A stretch of 64,000 nucleotides of DNA from JBOGDS01 sp050743075 (GCA_050743075.1 JBOGDS010000004.1:1-64000); one strand, 5' to 3'. Numbered from the stretch's first letter, positions 25,469-34,776 are shown. Translations and numbers: made by a program. The notes: generated by a model from the letters alone, not told the origin.

Positions 25469-26406
25469 CCGGTGGGGCCGGGTTCATCGGCTCGCACATA
25501 GTCGGCGCTCTGCTCGACCGGGGAGCCGACGTCGTCGTGCTCGACGACCTCTCGACCGGCCGGGCCGGCAATGTGCCACCCGCCGCCCAGCTCGTCGAGG
25601 GCGACGTCACCGACGAGGTCGCGCTCCAGGCGGCGGTGCGCGGCTGCGAGATCGTTTTTCACGACGCCGCGCGCCGGTCGGTTCAACAGTCCGTCGGGGC
25701 ACCGATGGACAACGACCACGTCAACACCCATGGCACGCTCGGGGTACTCGTCGCGGCCCGCCAGGCCGGGGCGCGACGAGTCGTGCTCGCGTCGTCCTCG
25801 TCGGTCTACGGAGGGGCCGGCGAAGGGCAGACGTCGGAGACGGCCGCGCTCACACCCCGCTCCCCGTATGCCGTCAGCAAGCTCGCGGGCGAACACTACG
25901 CCCGCGTGTTCGCGGAGCTCTACGGCCTGGAGACGGTGAGTCTGCGGTACTTCAACGTCTACGGCCCGCGCCAGGATCCCGCCAGCCAGTACGCCGCGGT
26001 GATCCCGCTGTTCATCGATGCTCTGGTCCGCGGCCAGCCGCCGCAGGTCAACGGCGACGGTCTGCAGAGCCGCGACTTCACCTACGTCGCCGACGCGGTG
26101 TCGGCCAACCTGTGTGCGGCCCAGGCCCCGGCGGACGTGTGCTCCGGGCGGGTCTACAACGTCGCACGGGGCGAGACCCACACGCTGCTCGATCTGCTCG
26201 ACCAGCTGCGACGGGTGCTCGACGTCGATATCGCAGCCTGGCACGCCGATCCACTGCCCGGCGACATCCGGCACTCGCACGCCGACATCAGCGCCGCCCG
26301 CGAGGACTTGGGCTACCGGCCGCAGGTGCCGTTCGCCGACGGCCTGGCCCGGACGTTGGCCTGGTTCAAGGCGTCAGCCCAGGCGAGCGGGAGTACGGCC
26401 GGCTAG
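25453..26406 (+). CDS. NAD-dependent sugar-nucleotide epimerase (GalE-like)
   Basis: The 317-residue extended SDR begins with the NAD loop TGGAGFIG (6-13). Its catalytic residues are in SSSVYGG (Ser) and Tyr139-x3-Lys143 of SPYAVSK. The substrate-binding segment RYFNVYGPRQDP is also present. This is the pattern of UDP-glucose/UDP-GlcNAc 4-epimerases and related enzymes; which hexose is used cannot be read. It is the last gene of the first polysaccharide operon and starts inside the aminotransferase gene. Confidence 0.9.
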   Translation: MRVLVTGGAGFIGSHIVGALLDRGADVVVLDDLSTGRAGNVPPAAQLVEGDVTDEVALQAAVRGCEIVFHDAARRSVQQSVGAPMDNDHVNTHGTLGVLVAARQAGARRVVLASSSSVYGGAGEGQTSETAALTPRSPYAVSKLAGEHYARVFAELYGLETVSLRYFNVYGPRQDPASQYAAVIPLFIDALVRGQPPQVNGDGLQSRDFTYVADAVSANLCAAQAPADVCSGRVYNVARGETHTLLDLLDQLRRVLDVDIAAWHADPLPGDIRHSHADISAAREDLGYRPQVPFADGLARTLAWFKASAQASGSTAG

Positions 26407-26500
26407 CCTCGCCACGCCCGGCCACCGTTCCTGCCCAGGGGGCACCGGGCGGCCACAGTGTGCCCTCTCGGGTACCCGCACCACCGGAGACGCCGCGACG

Positions 26501-27487
26501 CTAGCGCCGCCGCGCTGGTAGCTCGCGGGCCCAGCTCGTGCTGCTGCGCACCACCGCGAAGCCGAGCCGTTCGTAGAGGCCCAGCGCACCGCTCTCGTTC
26601 GCGCTGTCGACGTCGAGGGCAGCCCGGTCGAAGCCGGCGTCGGCGTACGCCGCGAGGGCGCGGGCGAGCAATGCCGTGCCGGCGCCGCGGCCGCGCCACG
26701 GCGCCCGGGTGCCGAGCTGACCGACCCAGCCGGACTTGACTCCAGTGGCCTGCGTGTCGGCGTCGTAGTAGTACGTCAGCAGGTAGCCGGCGATGGCGTC
26801 GCCCTCGGAGCCGTCGACGACCAGGAAGCTCAGCTCGGGACGGAAGCTGCGGCTGCCGGTGTACCACTGCTTCCACGCGGCCGGGTCACGCTCGGTGGAG
26901 CCGAAGTGGCCGCGGAAGGCGTCGTTGTGGGCCCGGCGCACGTCGTCGTCCCGATCGGCCGTGAACGGCACCAGCCGCAGGGACCCGCCGACCGACGCCG
27001 CCGCCACCAACTCGGCGCGCAGATCGTGGCCCATCTCGAACCAGTGCCGGACCGGCACCAGGCCGGCGTCCTTCGCCAGGGCCACGTGCGGTGTCACGTG
27101 ATCGTACGGGCGCACTGCGATCCGGGCCGGGTGCCCGGGGTGTGATTCGGCGTGCATGGCCGCGGCGCGGTCGAGCTGCCCGGCGAGCAGGCGCCGCCCG
27201 ATCCCCCGCCCGCGGTAGTCGGGATCGACGACGCCGTAGCAGCTGACCGAGTGCACGTCCCATACCTCGGCCGAGCCGTGTACAGACCCAGCGGCCACCA
27301 GCCGCCCGCCGTCCAGGACCGCCCAGGAGTCACGACCCGGGTCGAACGTCTCGTCGTCGAACGTCTCAGCCAGGTCCTCGGCGGAAAAGTGCTCCCCGGT
27401 CTTGTCGACAGCCTCGGCGGCCGCCTCGAGGTCGACCCAGGCCGGCACATCCTCGGGCGTCAGGGAACGCCACAGCAGGTCGCCCAT
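26501..27487 (-). CDS. Tandem-GNAT acetyltransferase (MshD-like layout)
   Basis: The 328 residues contain two GNAT domains. The first has the acetyl-CoA loop DPDYRGRGIGRRLLAG near 90-105 and the second RAPWRGRGAGTALLARAL near 262-280. They are followed by LDVDSANESGALGLYERLGF, the end signature of the second domain. This arrangement is that of mycothiol synthase MshD and its relatives, but such double domains have many substrates. ATG 27487 is preferred over GTG 27496. It lies 75 bases after the membrane polymerase candidate on the same strand, so it may modify a sugar precursor or simply be a housekeeping neighbour. Confidence 0.8.
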   Translation of the reverse strand: MGDLLWRSLTPEDVPAWVDLEAAAEAVDKTGEHFSAEDLAETFDDETFDPGRDSWAVLDGGRLVAAGSVHGSAEVWDVHSVSCYGVVDPDYRGRGIGRRLLAGQLDRAAAMHAESHPGHPARIAVRPYDHVTPHVALAKDAGLVPVRHWFEMGHDLRAELVAAASVGGSLRLVPFTADRDDDVRRAHNDAFRGHFGSTERDPAAWKQWYTGSRSFRPELSFLVVDGSEGDAIAGYLLTYYYDADTQATGVKSGWVGQLGTRAPWRGRGAGTALLARALAAYADAGFDRAALDVDSANESGALGLYERLGFAVVRSSTSWARELPARRR

Positions 27488-27562
27488 GACGGCCACGGTA
27501 GGGGCGGGGCCGCAGTCGGGTCATCCGGATTAGGCCCGCACCCCGCGGACAAGTCACCGCTC

Positions 27563-28993
27563 TCAGCGGGGCGGCGGCTCAGGCGGCGGATCCGGCAGCG
27601 ACTCCTCCCCACCCCGCCGCGACAGCACGCCGGCCGCCGCCTGGCGGGTCAGCGGGATCGCGAGCAGTACCAGGACAAGCGGGAACACCTGCGTGCGCTG
27701 CCGGGTGATGATGCCGAAGTTGCCGATCGAGGAGAACGCGAACACGAACATGAGCGTGAACGCGATGACGAAGGCGATGTAGGGCACCGAGAACATCAAC
27801 CGGGGCGCCTTCGCAAGCCGCGGTAGCGCCAACACGAACAACAGCAGCAGCAGCGTCCCCTCCGCGGAGGCCACCAACGCCTGGGCATTGTCCGCCTCCC
27901 AGGGGTACGGCCGGAAGAGCACGGTCATGACGGCTTCCGGGAACTCGCCCAGGCTCTTCGGCCGCGCAGCGGTGAACTCCGACCCGCCCTTGGTCGACTG
28001 GTCGGTCGTGCGGTCGAGCACTCCCTCCACCGACTCGCGGTCGACGTCCTCGAGGTTGAAGAATGTTGCCGCCTGGGTCAGCACGATGCCGCCGACCAGC
28101 ATCAGCACGCCGATGCCAGCAATCCGGCCGAGCAGCCCGAACTGCGAGTCTCGCCACGGCCGTCGGCGGGCCAGATAGGCGATGAAGAGCGCCGCGAACG
28201 TCAGCATCGTGACGTGCGGGCGCACCAGCGCGGTCCCGCCAAGGCCGAGCAACAGCAGGAGGTAGCCGCCCCTGCGATGCTTGAGGATCAGGGCGACCCC
28301 GTATACCGCCATCCCCAGCGTGAACAGCATCCAGGCTTCCTTGCCGATGCTCGACGGCCAGTACAGAAGCGACGGCAGGAAGAACAACAGGACGGCATAG
28401 CGCCGGTGGTCGCCGGCCGGGAAGCCGACCCGGAAGGCCCGGTAGAACCAGTACAGCCCGAGGAAGCTCAGCCAGGAGAACACCAGGAAGCCGCCGAGCT
28501 TCGTCGGCCCGGTGACGATGTAGACGATGCCGGTGGCCAGCCGCATGAACTCGGTCCCGACGAGCTCGGGCACCTCGGCGCGATAGACCGTGTCCCAGAT
28601 GCCGGCCCAGAACGCCTCCGCGAGCCGGCTCCCCGCTCCGTGGTACCCACCGGCGTCGGCCCGCCCGGCGTACACCTCGAACGTCACCGCGTAGCGGATC
28701 AGCGTGCCGATCATCTTGGCCAGGAACGCGACGACGAGCAGCCGGATCATCCACGGGTCCGACTCCTGGCGGCTGGCCCGGATCAGCAACGGGATCGTGA
28801 CGACGAGCAGGACCGGTCCCACGACCATGGCGCCCCACACGTCGAACGACACCCGAGACATCGCCAGGCCGAGTGCGAACAGGTAGGCGAGCACGACGAG
28901 GAAGCCGATCAGCGTGTTCACCCGTTGCGTGCCGGGCCCCTGCGGCGCGCGCCCCTTCGCACTCTCCGGCTGCGGTCGCGACGTGATCACCAT
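27563..28993 (-). CDS. Multi-pass membrane protein, candidate polysaccharide polymerase (Wzy-like)
   Basis: The 476 residues include about eleven hydrophobic segments, with one long loop (about 290-345, containing ESVEGVLDRTTDQSTKGG) and a smaller one with FEVYAGRADAGGYHGAGSR. Wzy polymerases are recognised mostly by such topology and by context, not by sequence. The gene sits between glycosyltransferases and starts inside the upstream one (GTG 28993). It has no Cys, so it does not carry the Cys-Arg-His active site of an exosortase. An alternative is another type of membrane glycosyltransferase. Confidence 0.6.
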   Translation of the reverse strand: MVITSRPQPESAKGRAPQGPGTQRVNTLIGFLVVLAYLFALGLAMSRVSFDVWGAMVVGPVLLVVTIPLLIRASRQESDPWMIRLLVVAFLAKMIGTLIRYAVTFEVYAGRADAGGYHGAGSRLAEAFWAGIWDTVYRAEVPELVGTEFMRLATGIVYIVTGPTKLGGFLVFSWLSFLGLYWFYRAFRVGFPAGDHRRYAVLLFFLPSLLYWPSSIGKEAWMLFTLGMAVYGVALILKHRRGGYLLLLLGLGGTALVRPHVTMLTFAALFIAYLARRRPWRDSQFGLLGRIAGIGVLMLVGGIVLTQAATFFNLEDVDRESVEGVLDRTTDQSTKGGSEFTAARPKSLGEFPEAVMTVLFRPYPWEADNAQALVASAEGTLLLLLFVLALPRLAKAPRLMFSVPYIAFVIAFTLMFVFAFSSIGNFGIITRQRTQVFPLVLVLLAIPLTRQAAAGVLSRRGGEESLPDPPPEPPPR

Positions 28994-30111
28994 CGGCCGA
29001 CCGCCCGGTCGTAGATCTGCTCGATGCGTCGAACTGCCGCACCGATCTGGAAGTCGCGGGAGCGGACCCTGGCCAGGCTCCCGACCTCGGCGCGGAGGCT
29101 GCCGTCGGCGAGCAGCTTGCCGAGCGCGGCCGCCAGGGCGTCCGGGTCACCCGGCTCGACCAACATCCCGTCGTCGCCGTCGGTGACGACCTCCGGGATG
29201 CCACCGACCGAGGTCGCCACACACGGTAGCCCGGCCGCCATCGCCTCCAGCAGGGCGATCGGGAGCCCTTCGAACCGCGAGCTGAGCGCGAAGACGTCGA
29301 AGGCCGCGAGCAGCTCCGGCACGTCGTCACGCGACCCGGCGAACACGACCACCGACGACAGTCCGAGCCGGGCGGCCTCGCTGCGCAGCCGGTCCTCCAA
29401 CGGGCCCGACCCGATCAGGACCAGGCGCAGCCCGGGGATCTCGCGGGCGAGCAGCACCGTCGCGGTCAGCAGAGCCGCATGGTCCTTCTTGGCCGTGAAG
29501 TTGCCGACGGTTCCGACGACCGACGCGTCGTCGGGCAGTCCGAGCGTCCGGCGGGCCCGCCGCCGCGCGTCGGCGCACACCTGGGCGGCGTCGGGGTCGA
29601 CACCGTGTACGACGACCTCGACCGGGGGCCTGCCCCGCACGGAGCGGCCCACACCTTCGGAGACGGCGATCACCGCGGCGTTGCGCCCGTAGGTCACCCG
29701 GTTCGCCCAGCGGGTGATCGGGCGGTAGCGCGGCCACAGGTTGTGCTCGGTGTGCACGAAGACCGGCCGCCGCCCCGGGAACGCCAGCCGGGCGGCCACG
29801 GCGGGCAGCGGCATGTGCGTGTGGACCAGGTCGATGTCGTGGTCGCGTACCAGCCGTCGTAGCCGGAACAGCCAGGCGACACTCGTGGCCCTCCGCCCGT
29901 CGAGGCAACGAACGGGGACGCCGACGGCACGGATCTCGTCGACGAGCGCGTCCTTCCACGGCAGCAGGTACGCCACCTCGACCCGGAAGCGCGTTCGGTC
30001 CACGTGCCGCACCGTGCCGGCCAGAAGCCGTTCGGTGCCACCCCGTCCGAGGCCCTTCGTCAGCATCAGCACGCCGACCGGGCCGTCACTCCCCCGAGAG
30101 CCCTGCGTCAC
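28987..30111 (-). CDS. GT4-family glycosyltransferase
   Basis: The 374 residues show the GT-B fold of family 4. The N-terminal LMLTKGLGRGGTERLL loop binds the acceptor side. The C-terminal domain has VGTVGNFTAKKDHAALL and the nucleotide-sugar signature SSRFEGLPIALLEAMAAGLP (Glu-x7-Glu). GTG 30111 was chosen because family similarity begins just after it; the frame itself is open further upstream. The gene follows another GT4 by 85 bases and overlaps the membrane protein downstream. It likely adds one sugar of the repeat unit on the cytoplasmic side. Confidence 0.88.
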   Translation of the reverse strand: MTQGSRGSDGPVGVLMLTKGLGRGGTERLLAGTVRHVDRTRFRVEVAYLLPWKDALVDEIRAVGVPVRCLDGRRATSVAWLFRLRRLVRDHDIDLVHTHMPLPAVAARLAFPGRRPVFVHTEHNLWPRYRPITRWANRVTYGRNAAVIAVSEGVGRSVRGRPPVEVVVHGVDPDAAQVCADARRRARRTLGLPDDASVVGTVGNFTAKKDHAALLTATVLLAREIPGLRLVLIGSGPLEDRLRSEAARLGLSSVVVFAGSRDDVPELLAAFDVFALSSRFEGLPIALLEAMAAGLPCVATSVGGIPEVVTDGDDGMLVEPGDPDALAAALGKLLADGSLRAEVGSLARVRSRDFQIGAAVRRIEQIYDRAVGRW

Positions 30112-30196
30112 ACCCCACCCGCGCGTCCCGCAGCCATTCCACCAGGCCGCCGCGTCGACCGTACGCAACCACGGCCCGCCTGTCGATGCATGCGGC

Positions 30197-31291
30197 TCAG
30201 TCCCGCGCCAGATCGACCAGCAGGTCGGCCCAGGCCGCGCCCACGACGCGAATCTCGAACCGGGCCAGACACCGGCGGCGGGCGGCGAGGCCCAGGTCGT
30301 GGCCGCCCTCGCCCAGCACACGTCGCAGCCCGGCCGCAAGGCCCGCCATGTCGCCAGGAGACACCAGCACGCCGGTCTCCCCGTCCGAGATGATCTCGGA
30401 CACCGCGCCCACGTCCGACGCCACGGCTGGCCGGCCCGACAGCCCGGCCTCGATGAGCACCCCCGGCATGCCCTCGGTCCGGCTCGGCAGGACCACCGCG
30501 TCGCTGGCGGCCAGGGCCAGTCCCGCCCCGGGCAGGGTCCCTGCGAACCGGACCCGACCGTGGGCGTCGCGGTCGGCCTGCGCCTCGAGTGCCAACAGCT
30601 CCGGCCCGTCGCCAGCCACCAGGAGGAACACGTCGCGGAGCTCGCCGACCGCTGCGATGGCGACGCCTACGTTCTTCTCCGGTGTCAGCGACCCCACGTA
30701 GCCGACGACGGTGGCGTCGGCCGGCAGCCCGAGCCGGGCGCGCGCCTCCGCCCGCGCGTCGTCGTCGACGAGCGGGCAACGCTGCGCGGGCACGCCGTTG
30801 GGTATGACACGGATCTTGGCGGACGGCACGGAGTGCTGGGCGGCAATGGCGTCGGCGCCGCCCGGCCACAGTGCGGCGACCAGCGCAGCGCGGCGGAGCT
30901 GCATCGTGGTCCTCAGCCGGCGCGGCCCACGGCTGGACCATGTTCTCGGGTCGCCGATGCTGCGGTACGCGAACGGCACGCCCGTTCCGACCAGGGCGAT
31001 CGAGCAGGCGGGCAAGGTTCGCGACCCGTGTGCGACGACGGACTGGACACCGGCAGCCTCCCGGCGTACCGCCCGGAGGGTCTGAAGACCGAGCGGGGTG
31101 TCCCCCGCGGAGGGCACGGCCAGCGCATTCCGGTCGTCGGTCGCCGTCAGCGCGAGGGTCGGTGCGACAATCCCGCGCCGCTCCAGTTCGACGGCGAGGT
31201 CGACCGCGAACACCTCGGCCCCGCGCCGCTGCTGGGACACCATCAGCTGCAGTGACGGGCCGGGAACGGAAGCGCTGGGGCCGTCGACCAC
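30197..31291 (-). CDS. GT4-family glycosyltransferase
   Basis: The protein of 364 residues has the N-terminal donor-domain start LQLMVSQQRRGAEVFAVDLA and a C-terminal domain with VGYVGSLTPEKNVGVAI and the Glu-x7-Glu motif SRTEGMPGVLIEAGLSG, typical of retaining GT4 enzymes. It is the first gene of the minus-strand operon that includes a second GT4 and the membrane polymerase candidate. Its start faces the ABC permease gene across a stem-rich 140-base region. Confidence 0.88.
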   Translation of the reverse strand: MVDGPSASVPGPSLQLMVSQQRRGAEVFAVDLAVELERRGIVAPTLALTATDDRNALAVPSAGDTPLGLQTLRAVRREAAGVQSVVAHGSRTLPACSIALVGTGVPFAYRSIGDPRTWSSRGPRRLRTTMQLRRAALVAALWPGGADAIAAQHSVPSAKIRVIPNGVPAQRCPLVDDDARAEARARLGLPADATVVGYVGSLTPEKNVGVAIAAVGELRDVFLLVAGDGPELLALEAQADRDAHGRVRFAGTLPGAGLALAASDAVVLPSRTEGMPGVLIEAGLSGRPAVASDVGAVSEIISDGETGVLVSPGDMAGLAAGLRRVLGEGGHDLGLAARRRCLARFEIRVVGAAWADLLVDLARD

Positions 31292-31333
31292 GTCGCATCC
31301 CCCTACGCCGATCCGGCCTTACCATTGCGCCTC

Positions 31334-31404
31334 AGCCGTTCAGCCGCAAATATCAGTCGCAACGGCTGCGCACCGCAAGCACTTCGCGGTACGAATGTGC
31401 GCAG
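31334..31404. promoter_or_regulatory. Stem-rich leader between divergent GT4 and ABC-export operons
   Basis: Two inverted repeats lie here. AGCCGTT (31334-31340) pairs with AACGGCT (31361-31367), and CTGCGCAC (31366-31373) pairs with GTGCGCAG (31397-31404). The second encloses ACCGC and GCGGT as an inner stem. Both sit 26-96 bases upstream of the permease start. They could be operator dyads or a 5' leader structure; I cannot tell which. Confidence 0.4.
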
Positions 31405-31429
31405 CACCTTTGTTGGGGGGATCCCGAGT

Positions 31430-32296
31430 GGGGACACGCGCGTGAGTCGCCAGACGGCTGAGGCACCGGGCCCACCTCCCGAGCTGATCTTCCGCCGGAT
31501 CCTCCAGCCGCTTGCCATGCTGCGCGAGCTGTGGGCCGGGCGCGACCTGATCGTCGTGCTCGCCGAACGAGAGCTGCGCGCCCGGTACAAGCAGACCAAG
31601 GTCGGCTTCGCCTGGGCGCTGCTCACGCCATTCCTGCTCATGGTCGTGTTCACCGTGTTCTTCAAGCGGGTGGCCGACATCCAGACCCCGGAGAACATCC
31701 CCTACCCGTTGTTCACCTACATCGCGCTGCTGCCGTGGACGTTCTTCTCCGGATCCCTGGCCAGGGGTGCGGTGAGCATCACCCAGAACCTCACCTTGCT
31801 CAACAAGGTGTACTGCCCGCGGGAGGTGTTCCCGCTCGCTGCGATTGCCGTCGCCGCGGTCGATACGGCGATCGCGTTGTCGATCCTGGGTTTGCTGTTC
31901 GCCATCTACCAGTTCATGCCTCAGCTGGAGATCGTCTGGCTGCCGGTGCTCATGCTCGTCCAACTCACCTTCACGATCGGGATCACACTGTTCCTCTCAG
32001 CGTGCGTGGTCTACCTGCGTGACATCCGGCAGATCCTGCCGATGATCCTGCAGTTCGGCCTGTTCGCCACCCCGATCGGCTACAGCTTCGACGTGGTGCC
32101 GGAGAAGTACTGGGCGGCGTACTCGGCGCTCAACCCGCTGGCTCCGGTCATCGACGGCTACCGCCGTACCGTCCTGCTGGGGGCGCCTCCGCGGCTGGGC
32201 TTGCTTGCCATTGCCGCCTTTTCCGGGGTCCTGATGCTCGGCATCGGCTACCTGTTGTTCAAGCGCATGGAGACGAACTTTGCCGACGTTGCCTGA
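31430..32296 (+). CDS. ABC-2-type polysaccharide export permease (Wzm-like)
   Basis: The 288-residue protein has six hydrophobic segments after a cytoplasmic amphipathic N-terminus LIVVLAERELRARYKQTKVG, the hallmark of TagG/Wzm/KpsM permeases. The export signature VVYLRDIRQILPMILQFGLF and the ending NPLAPVIDGYRRTVL are present. GTG 31430 follows GGGGGG at a suitable distance; GTG 31442 is also possible. It forms the channel for a completed polysaccharide, powered by the next gene. Its presence next to a Wzz/BY-kinase protein means the locus contains parts of two different export systems. Confidence 0.92.
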   Translation, partial: GDTRVSRQTAEAPGPPPELIFRRILQPLAMLRELWAGRDLIVVLAERELRARYKQTKVGFAWALLTPFLLMVVFTVFFKRVADIQTPENIPYPLFTYIALLPWTFFSGSLARGAVSITQNLTLLNKVYCPREVFPLAAIAVAAVDTAIALSILGLLFAIYQFMPQLEIVWLPVLMLVQLTFTIGITLFLSACVVYLRDIRQILPMILQFGLFATPIGYSFDVVPEKYWAAYSALNPLAPVIDGYRRTVLLGAPPRLGLLAIAAFSGVLMLGIGYLLFKRMETNFADVA

Positions 32297-33470
32297 CGGC
32301 ACCATCGCCGCCACCCACATCTGGAAGAGGTTCCGCGCCGACCCGACGCGGGCCTCGATCCGGGCCCGTGCGAAGCAGGCGAAGCGACGCCTGCAGGGCA
32401 AGGGAAGGCGCGGCTGGCGATGGGCGCTGGAAGACGTCGACCTCGTCGCCCAACCCGGAGAGTCGGTCGGCCTCGTCGGCATCAACGGGTCCGGAAAGTC
32501 GACGCTGCTCAAGATCCTCACTCGGGTCATGTACCCGTATGCCGGCCGCATGCAGGTCGGCGGCCGGGTCGGCGCGCTGATCGAGGTCCGGGCCGGCATC
32601 CATCCCGAGCTCACCGGTCGCGAGAACATCCACCTCTACGGGACCTTGCTGGGAATCTCACGCAAGCACGTCGCCGAACGCTTCGACGAGATAGTCGACT
32701 TCGCCCAGCTGGACGAGGCCATCGACCGGCAGGTGAAGTTCTACTCCAGCGGCATGCAGATGCGGCTCGGCTTCGGCGTCGCGGCGTTCCTCGAACCCGA
32801 CGTGCTCCTCGTAGACGAGGTGCTGGCCGTCGGCGACACCGCGTTCCAGCAGCGTTGCCTCGACCGGATGCGGACGATGATGCTCGCCGGCACGACGCTG
32901 GTCTTCGTCTCCCACGACCTGGCTGCGGTCGAAGGGATCAGTGAGCGGATCGTGTGGCTGCACGACGGCCGCGTCGCCGAGGACGGCGCGGCGCGTGACG
33001 TCCTGCGCTCCTACCGCCAGGCGCTGGAGCGAGTGTCCGAGCTGGCTCCATCGGCGGACGGGATCGTGTCGGTGGTGAAGGCCCAGGTCCTGGGGGCCGA
33101 CGGCGGCATGGTGCGCACCCAGGAGCCTGCCGAGGTCACACTCGTGTTCCGCAGCATCACGCAGTCGTCGGGGCGGGTCTGCATCGGATGCAGCGAGGGG
33201 CCTGCTTCGCCGATCTTCCTGTTGCGGCACGACCTCCACCTGCCCGACGACGGCGAGGTCGTGGCGCGCTGCGGGATCGACCGGCTGCCGCTGCCGCGAG
33301 GCCGCTACTTCCTGTGGGTCGGCGTGTTCGTGGCCAAGGGCGAGCTGCTGGGCTGGCAGCCGGTGGCCCACTTCGACGTGATCGGGCCGGACCTCGACGC
33401 CGGGCCGGCCGGCATCGCCCGGCTCTCGCCGGTCCATGTGGCGGCCCGCTGGGATGTGGGCGCGCCGTGA
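32280..33470 (+). CDS. ABC transporter ATPase with C-terminal carbohydrate-binding domain (Wzt-like)
   Basis: The 396 residues carry Walker A GINGSGKST (about 68-76), the LSG-type signature YSSGMQMRLGFGVAAFL (about 155-171), Walker B VLLVDEVLAVGD and the H-loop FVSHD. After about residue 250 a beta-rich domain of 140 residues follows, as in Wzt proteins that read the non-reducing end of the polymer. The start TTG 32280 lies inside the permease gene. Wzt-type C-domains confer specificity for a terminal group, so the chain may be capped before export. Confidence 0.92.
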   Translation: MPTLPDGTIAATHIWKRFRADPTRASIRARAKQAKRRLQGKGRRGWRWALEDVDLVAQPGESVGLVGINGSGKSTLLKILTRVMYPYAGRMQVGGRVGALIEVRAGIHPELTGRENIHLYGTLLGISRKHVAERFDEIVDFAQLDEAIDRQVKFYSSGMQMRLGFGVAAFLEPDVLLVDEVLAVGDTAFQQRCLDRMRTMMLAGTTLVFVSHDLAAVEGISERIVWLHDGRVAEDGAARDVLRSYRQALERVSELAPSADGIVSVVKAQVLGADGGMVRTQEPAEVTLVFRSITQSSGRVCIGCSEGPASPIFLLRHDLHLPDDGEVVARCGIDRLPLPRGRYFLWVGVFVAKGELLGWQPVAHFDVIGPDLDAGPAGIARLSPVHVAARWDVGAP

Positions 33471-34597
33471 CGGCACCCGCGGCGGGTCGTGCGGTTCTGT
33501 TCGTCAGCGTTCCCACCGGCGTCGGCGGCTCCACCCGCTCGCTGGCGAACCTGTTGTCGTACCTGCGCGGCGACGCCACCCGGATCCTGGCCGGCCCCGG
33601 CCGCGGCCGGTTCGTCGGCCTGGTCGCGGACCTGGGCGGAGCCGACGAGTACCTGCGCGTCATCTCCAGCCGGTGGCCGCGACCGGTTCGCCGAGCCTGG
33701 TCGGCGATGCGGGTGGCGTGGTACGCGAGGCGCCATCGCGGGCGGCTCGCGGCGATCCACGCCAACGGTCTCAAGGAGCTCAGCCTCGCTCTGCCGGCGG
33801 CGCTGCTCAGCCGGGTACCCCTGGTCGTCTGGGTGCACAACTTCCTCCTTCCGCCGTCGGTGCGTCTGCTCGGCGGCGTGTGGCGGCGCCTGCTGCCGCG
33901 CTGCGACGTGCGATGGGCCGCGGTGTCGCCGTTGGCGCGCGACCTCGTGGTCGACGCCGGGCTCACCGCTGCCAGCCGGGTCGAGGTCGTGCCCAACCCG
34001 ATCGACCCTGCCGACCTGCTGACCTCGCGAGAGGCGAGCCCACCCGGCAGTCCGGTCACCGTCGCCTTCCTGGGGTCACCGCGCCCGTACAAGGGGTTCC
34101 ATCTGCTGCCGGACATCATCGACGCCGTCGGGCTCGACCCTCCGGTGCGCTGGTTGATCTTCTCCCACCAGACCGACGACGAGGTGGCGGCGACCTGGGA
34201 CCGGCTGCGCCAGCTCGACGCCACCGGACACGTGTCCATCGAGGGCAAGTTCACCGATGTGCGCACGGCGTACGCGCGCTGCGACGTCGTCGTGTGCCCG
34301 TCGCTGTACGACTCGTTCTGCCGGGTGGCCGCGGAGGCCATGCTGAACGGCATCCCGGTCGCCGGCAGTGACCTGGAGCCGATCCGCGACCTGTTGGGCG
34401 ACGACGAGGCCGGGTTGCTGTTCCCTCGTGGCGACGTGCCGGCTGCCGCCAAGGCGGTCACCCGGCTGGTATCCGACGCCGACCTGCGGGCCCGCTTGGG
34501 CGCCGCCGGCCGCGAGCGTGCCACCGCCTTTGCGCCGGACACCGTCCGCCGCCAGATGCTCGCGCTCTACGGCCTCGCCCCTCGGTCCACCAGTTGA
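33467..34597 (+). CDS. GT4-family glycosyltransferase
   Basis: The 376-residue protein starts at GTG 33467, overlapping the ATPase stop (GTGA). Its N-terminal loop reads VSVPTGVGGSTRSLANLL. The C-terminal domain contains VTVAFLGSPRPYKGFHLLPD and the acceptor-phosphate motif region PSLYDSFCRVAAEAMLNGIP, in which the first Glu of Glu-x7-Glu is replaced by Asp. This is an acceptable GT4 variant. Co-transcription with the exporter suggests action on the same polymer, perhaps late in assembly. Confidence 0.85.
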   Translation: MTAPAAGRAVLFVSVPTGVGGSTRSLANLLSYLRGDATRILAGPGRGRFVGLVADLGGADEYLRVISSRWPRPVRRAWSAMRVAWYARRHRGRLAAIHANGLKELSLALPAALLSRVPLVVWVHNFLLPPSVRLLGGVWRRLLPRCDVRWAAVSPLARDLVVDAGLTAASRVEVVPNPIDPADLLTSREASPPGSPVTVAFLGSPRPYKGFHLLPDIIDAVGLDPPVRWLIFSHQTDDEVAATWDRLRQLDATGHVSIEGKFTDVRTAYARCDVVVCPSLYDSFCRVAAEAMLNGIPVAGSDLEPIRDLLGDDEAGLLFPRGDVPAAAKAVTRLVSDADLRARLGAAGRERATAFAPDTVRRQMLALYGLAPRSTS

Positions 34598-34672
34598 TCA
34601 TGCGTGTTCTGCGCGACGCGACCCGCCGACAGGTGGCGCGCTCTGACAGCATGGCACGCCTGAACGTCGCTC

Positions 34673-34739
34673 ATGGCACGCTGAACCGTCGCTATCGAGG
34701 GCAGAATATGTAGGTTCGTGGAACAGTTCAGCGTGCCAT
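34673..34739. repeat. 14-bp perfect inverted repeat between convergent genes
   Basis: ATGGCACGCTGAAC (34673-34686) is perfectly complementary to GTTCAGCGTGCCAT (34726-34739), with 39 bases between. A third imperfect copy, ATGGCACGCCTGAACGTCGC, begins at 34651 in direct orientation. The unit lies between the convergent GT4 and sulfotransferase genes. The loop is long for a terminator; three related copies suggest a small repeated element. Confidence 0.6.
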
Positions 34740-34776
34740 CTGGGCGGCCCTTACCCGTGCGTGCGCGGGGCCAGCT

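Noticed and set aside
27563..28993. Idea that the membrane protein is an exosortase/archaeosortase
   Set aside because: It contains no Cys, so the Cys-Arg-His active site cannot be present; topology fits a polymerase better.
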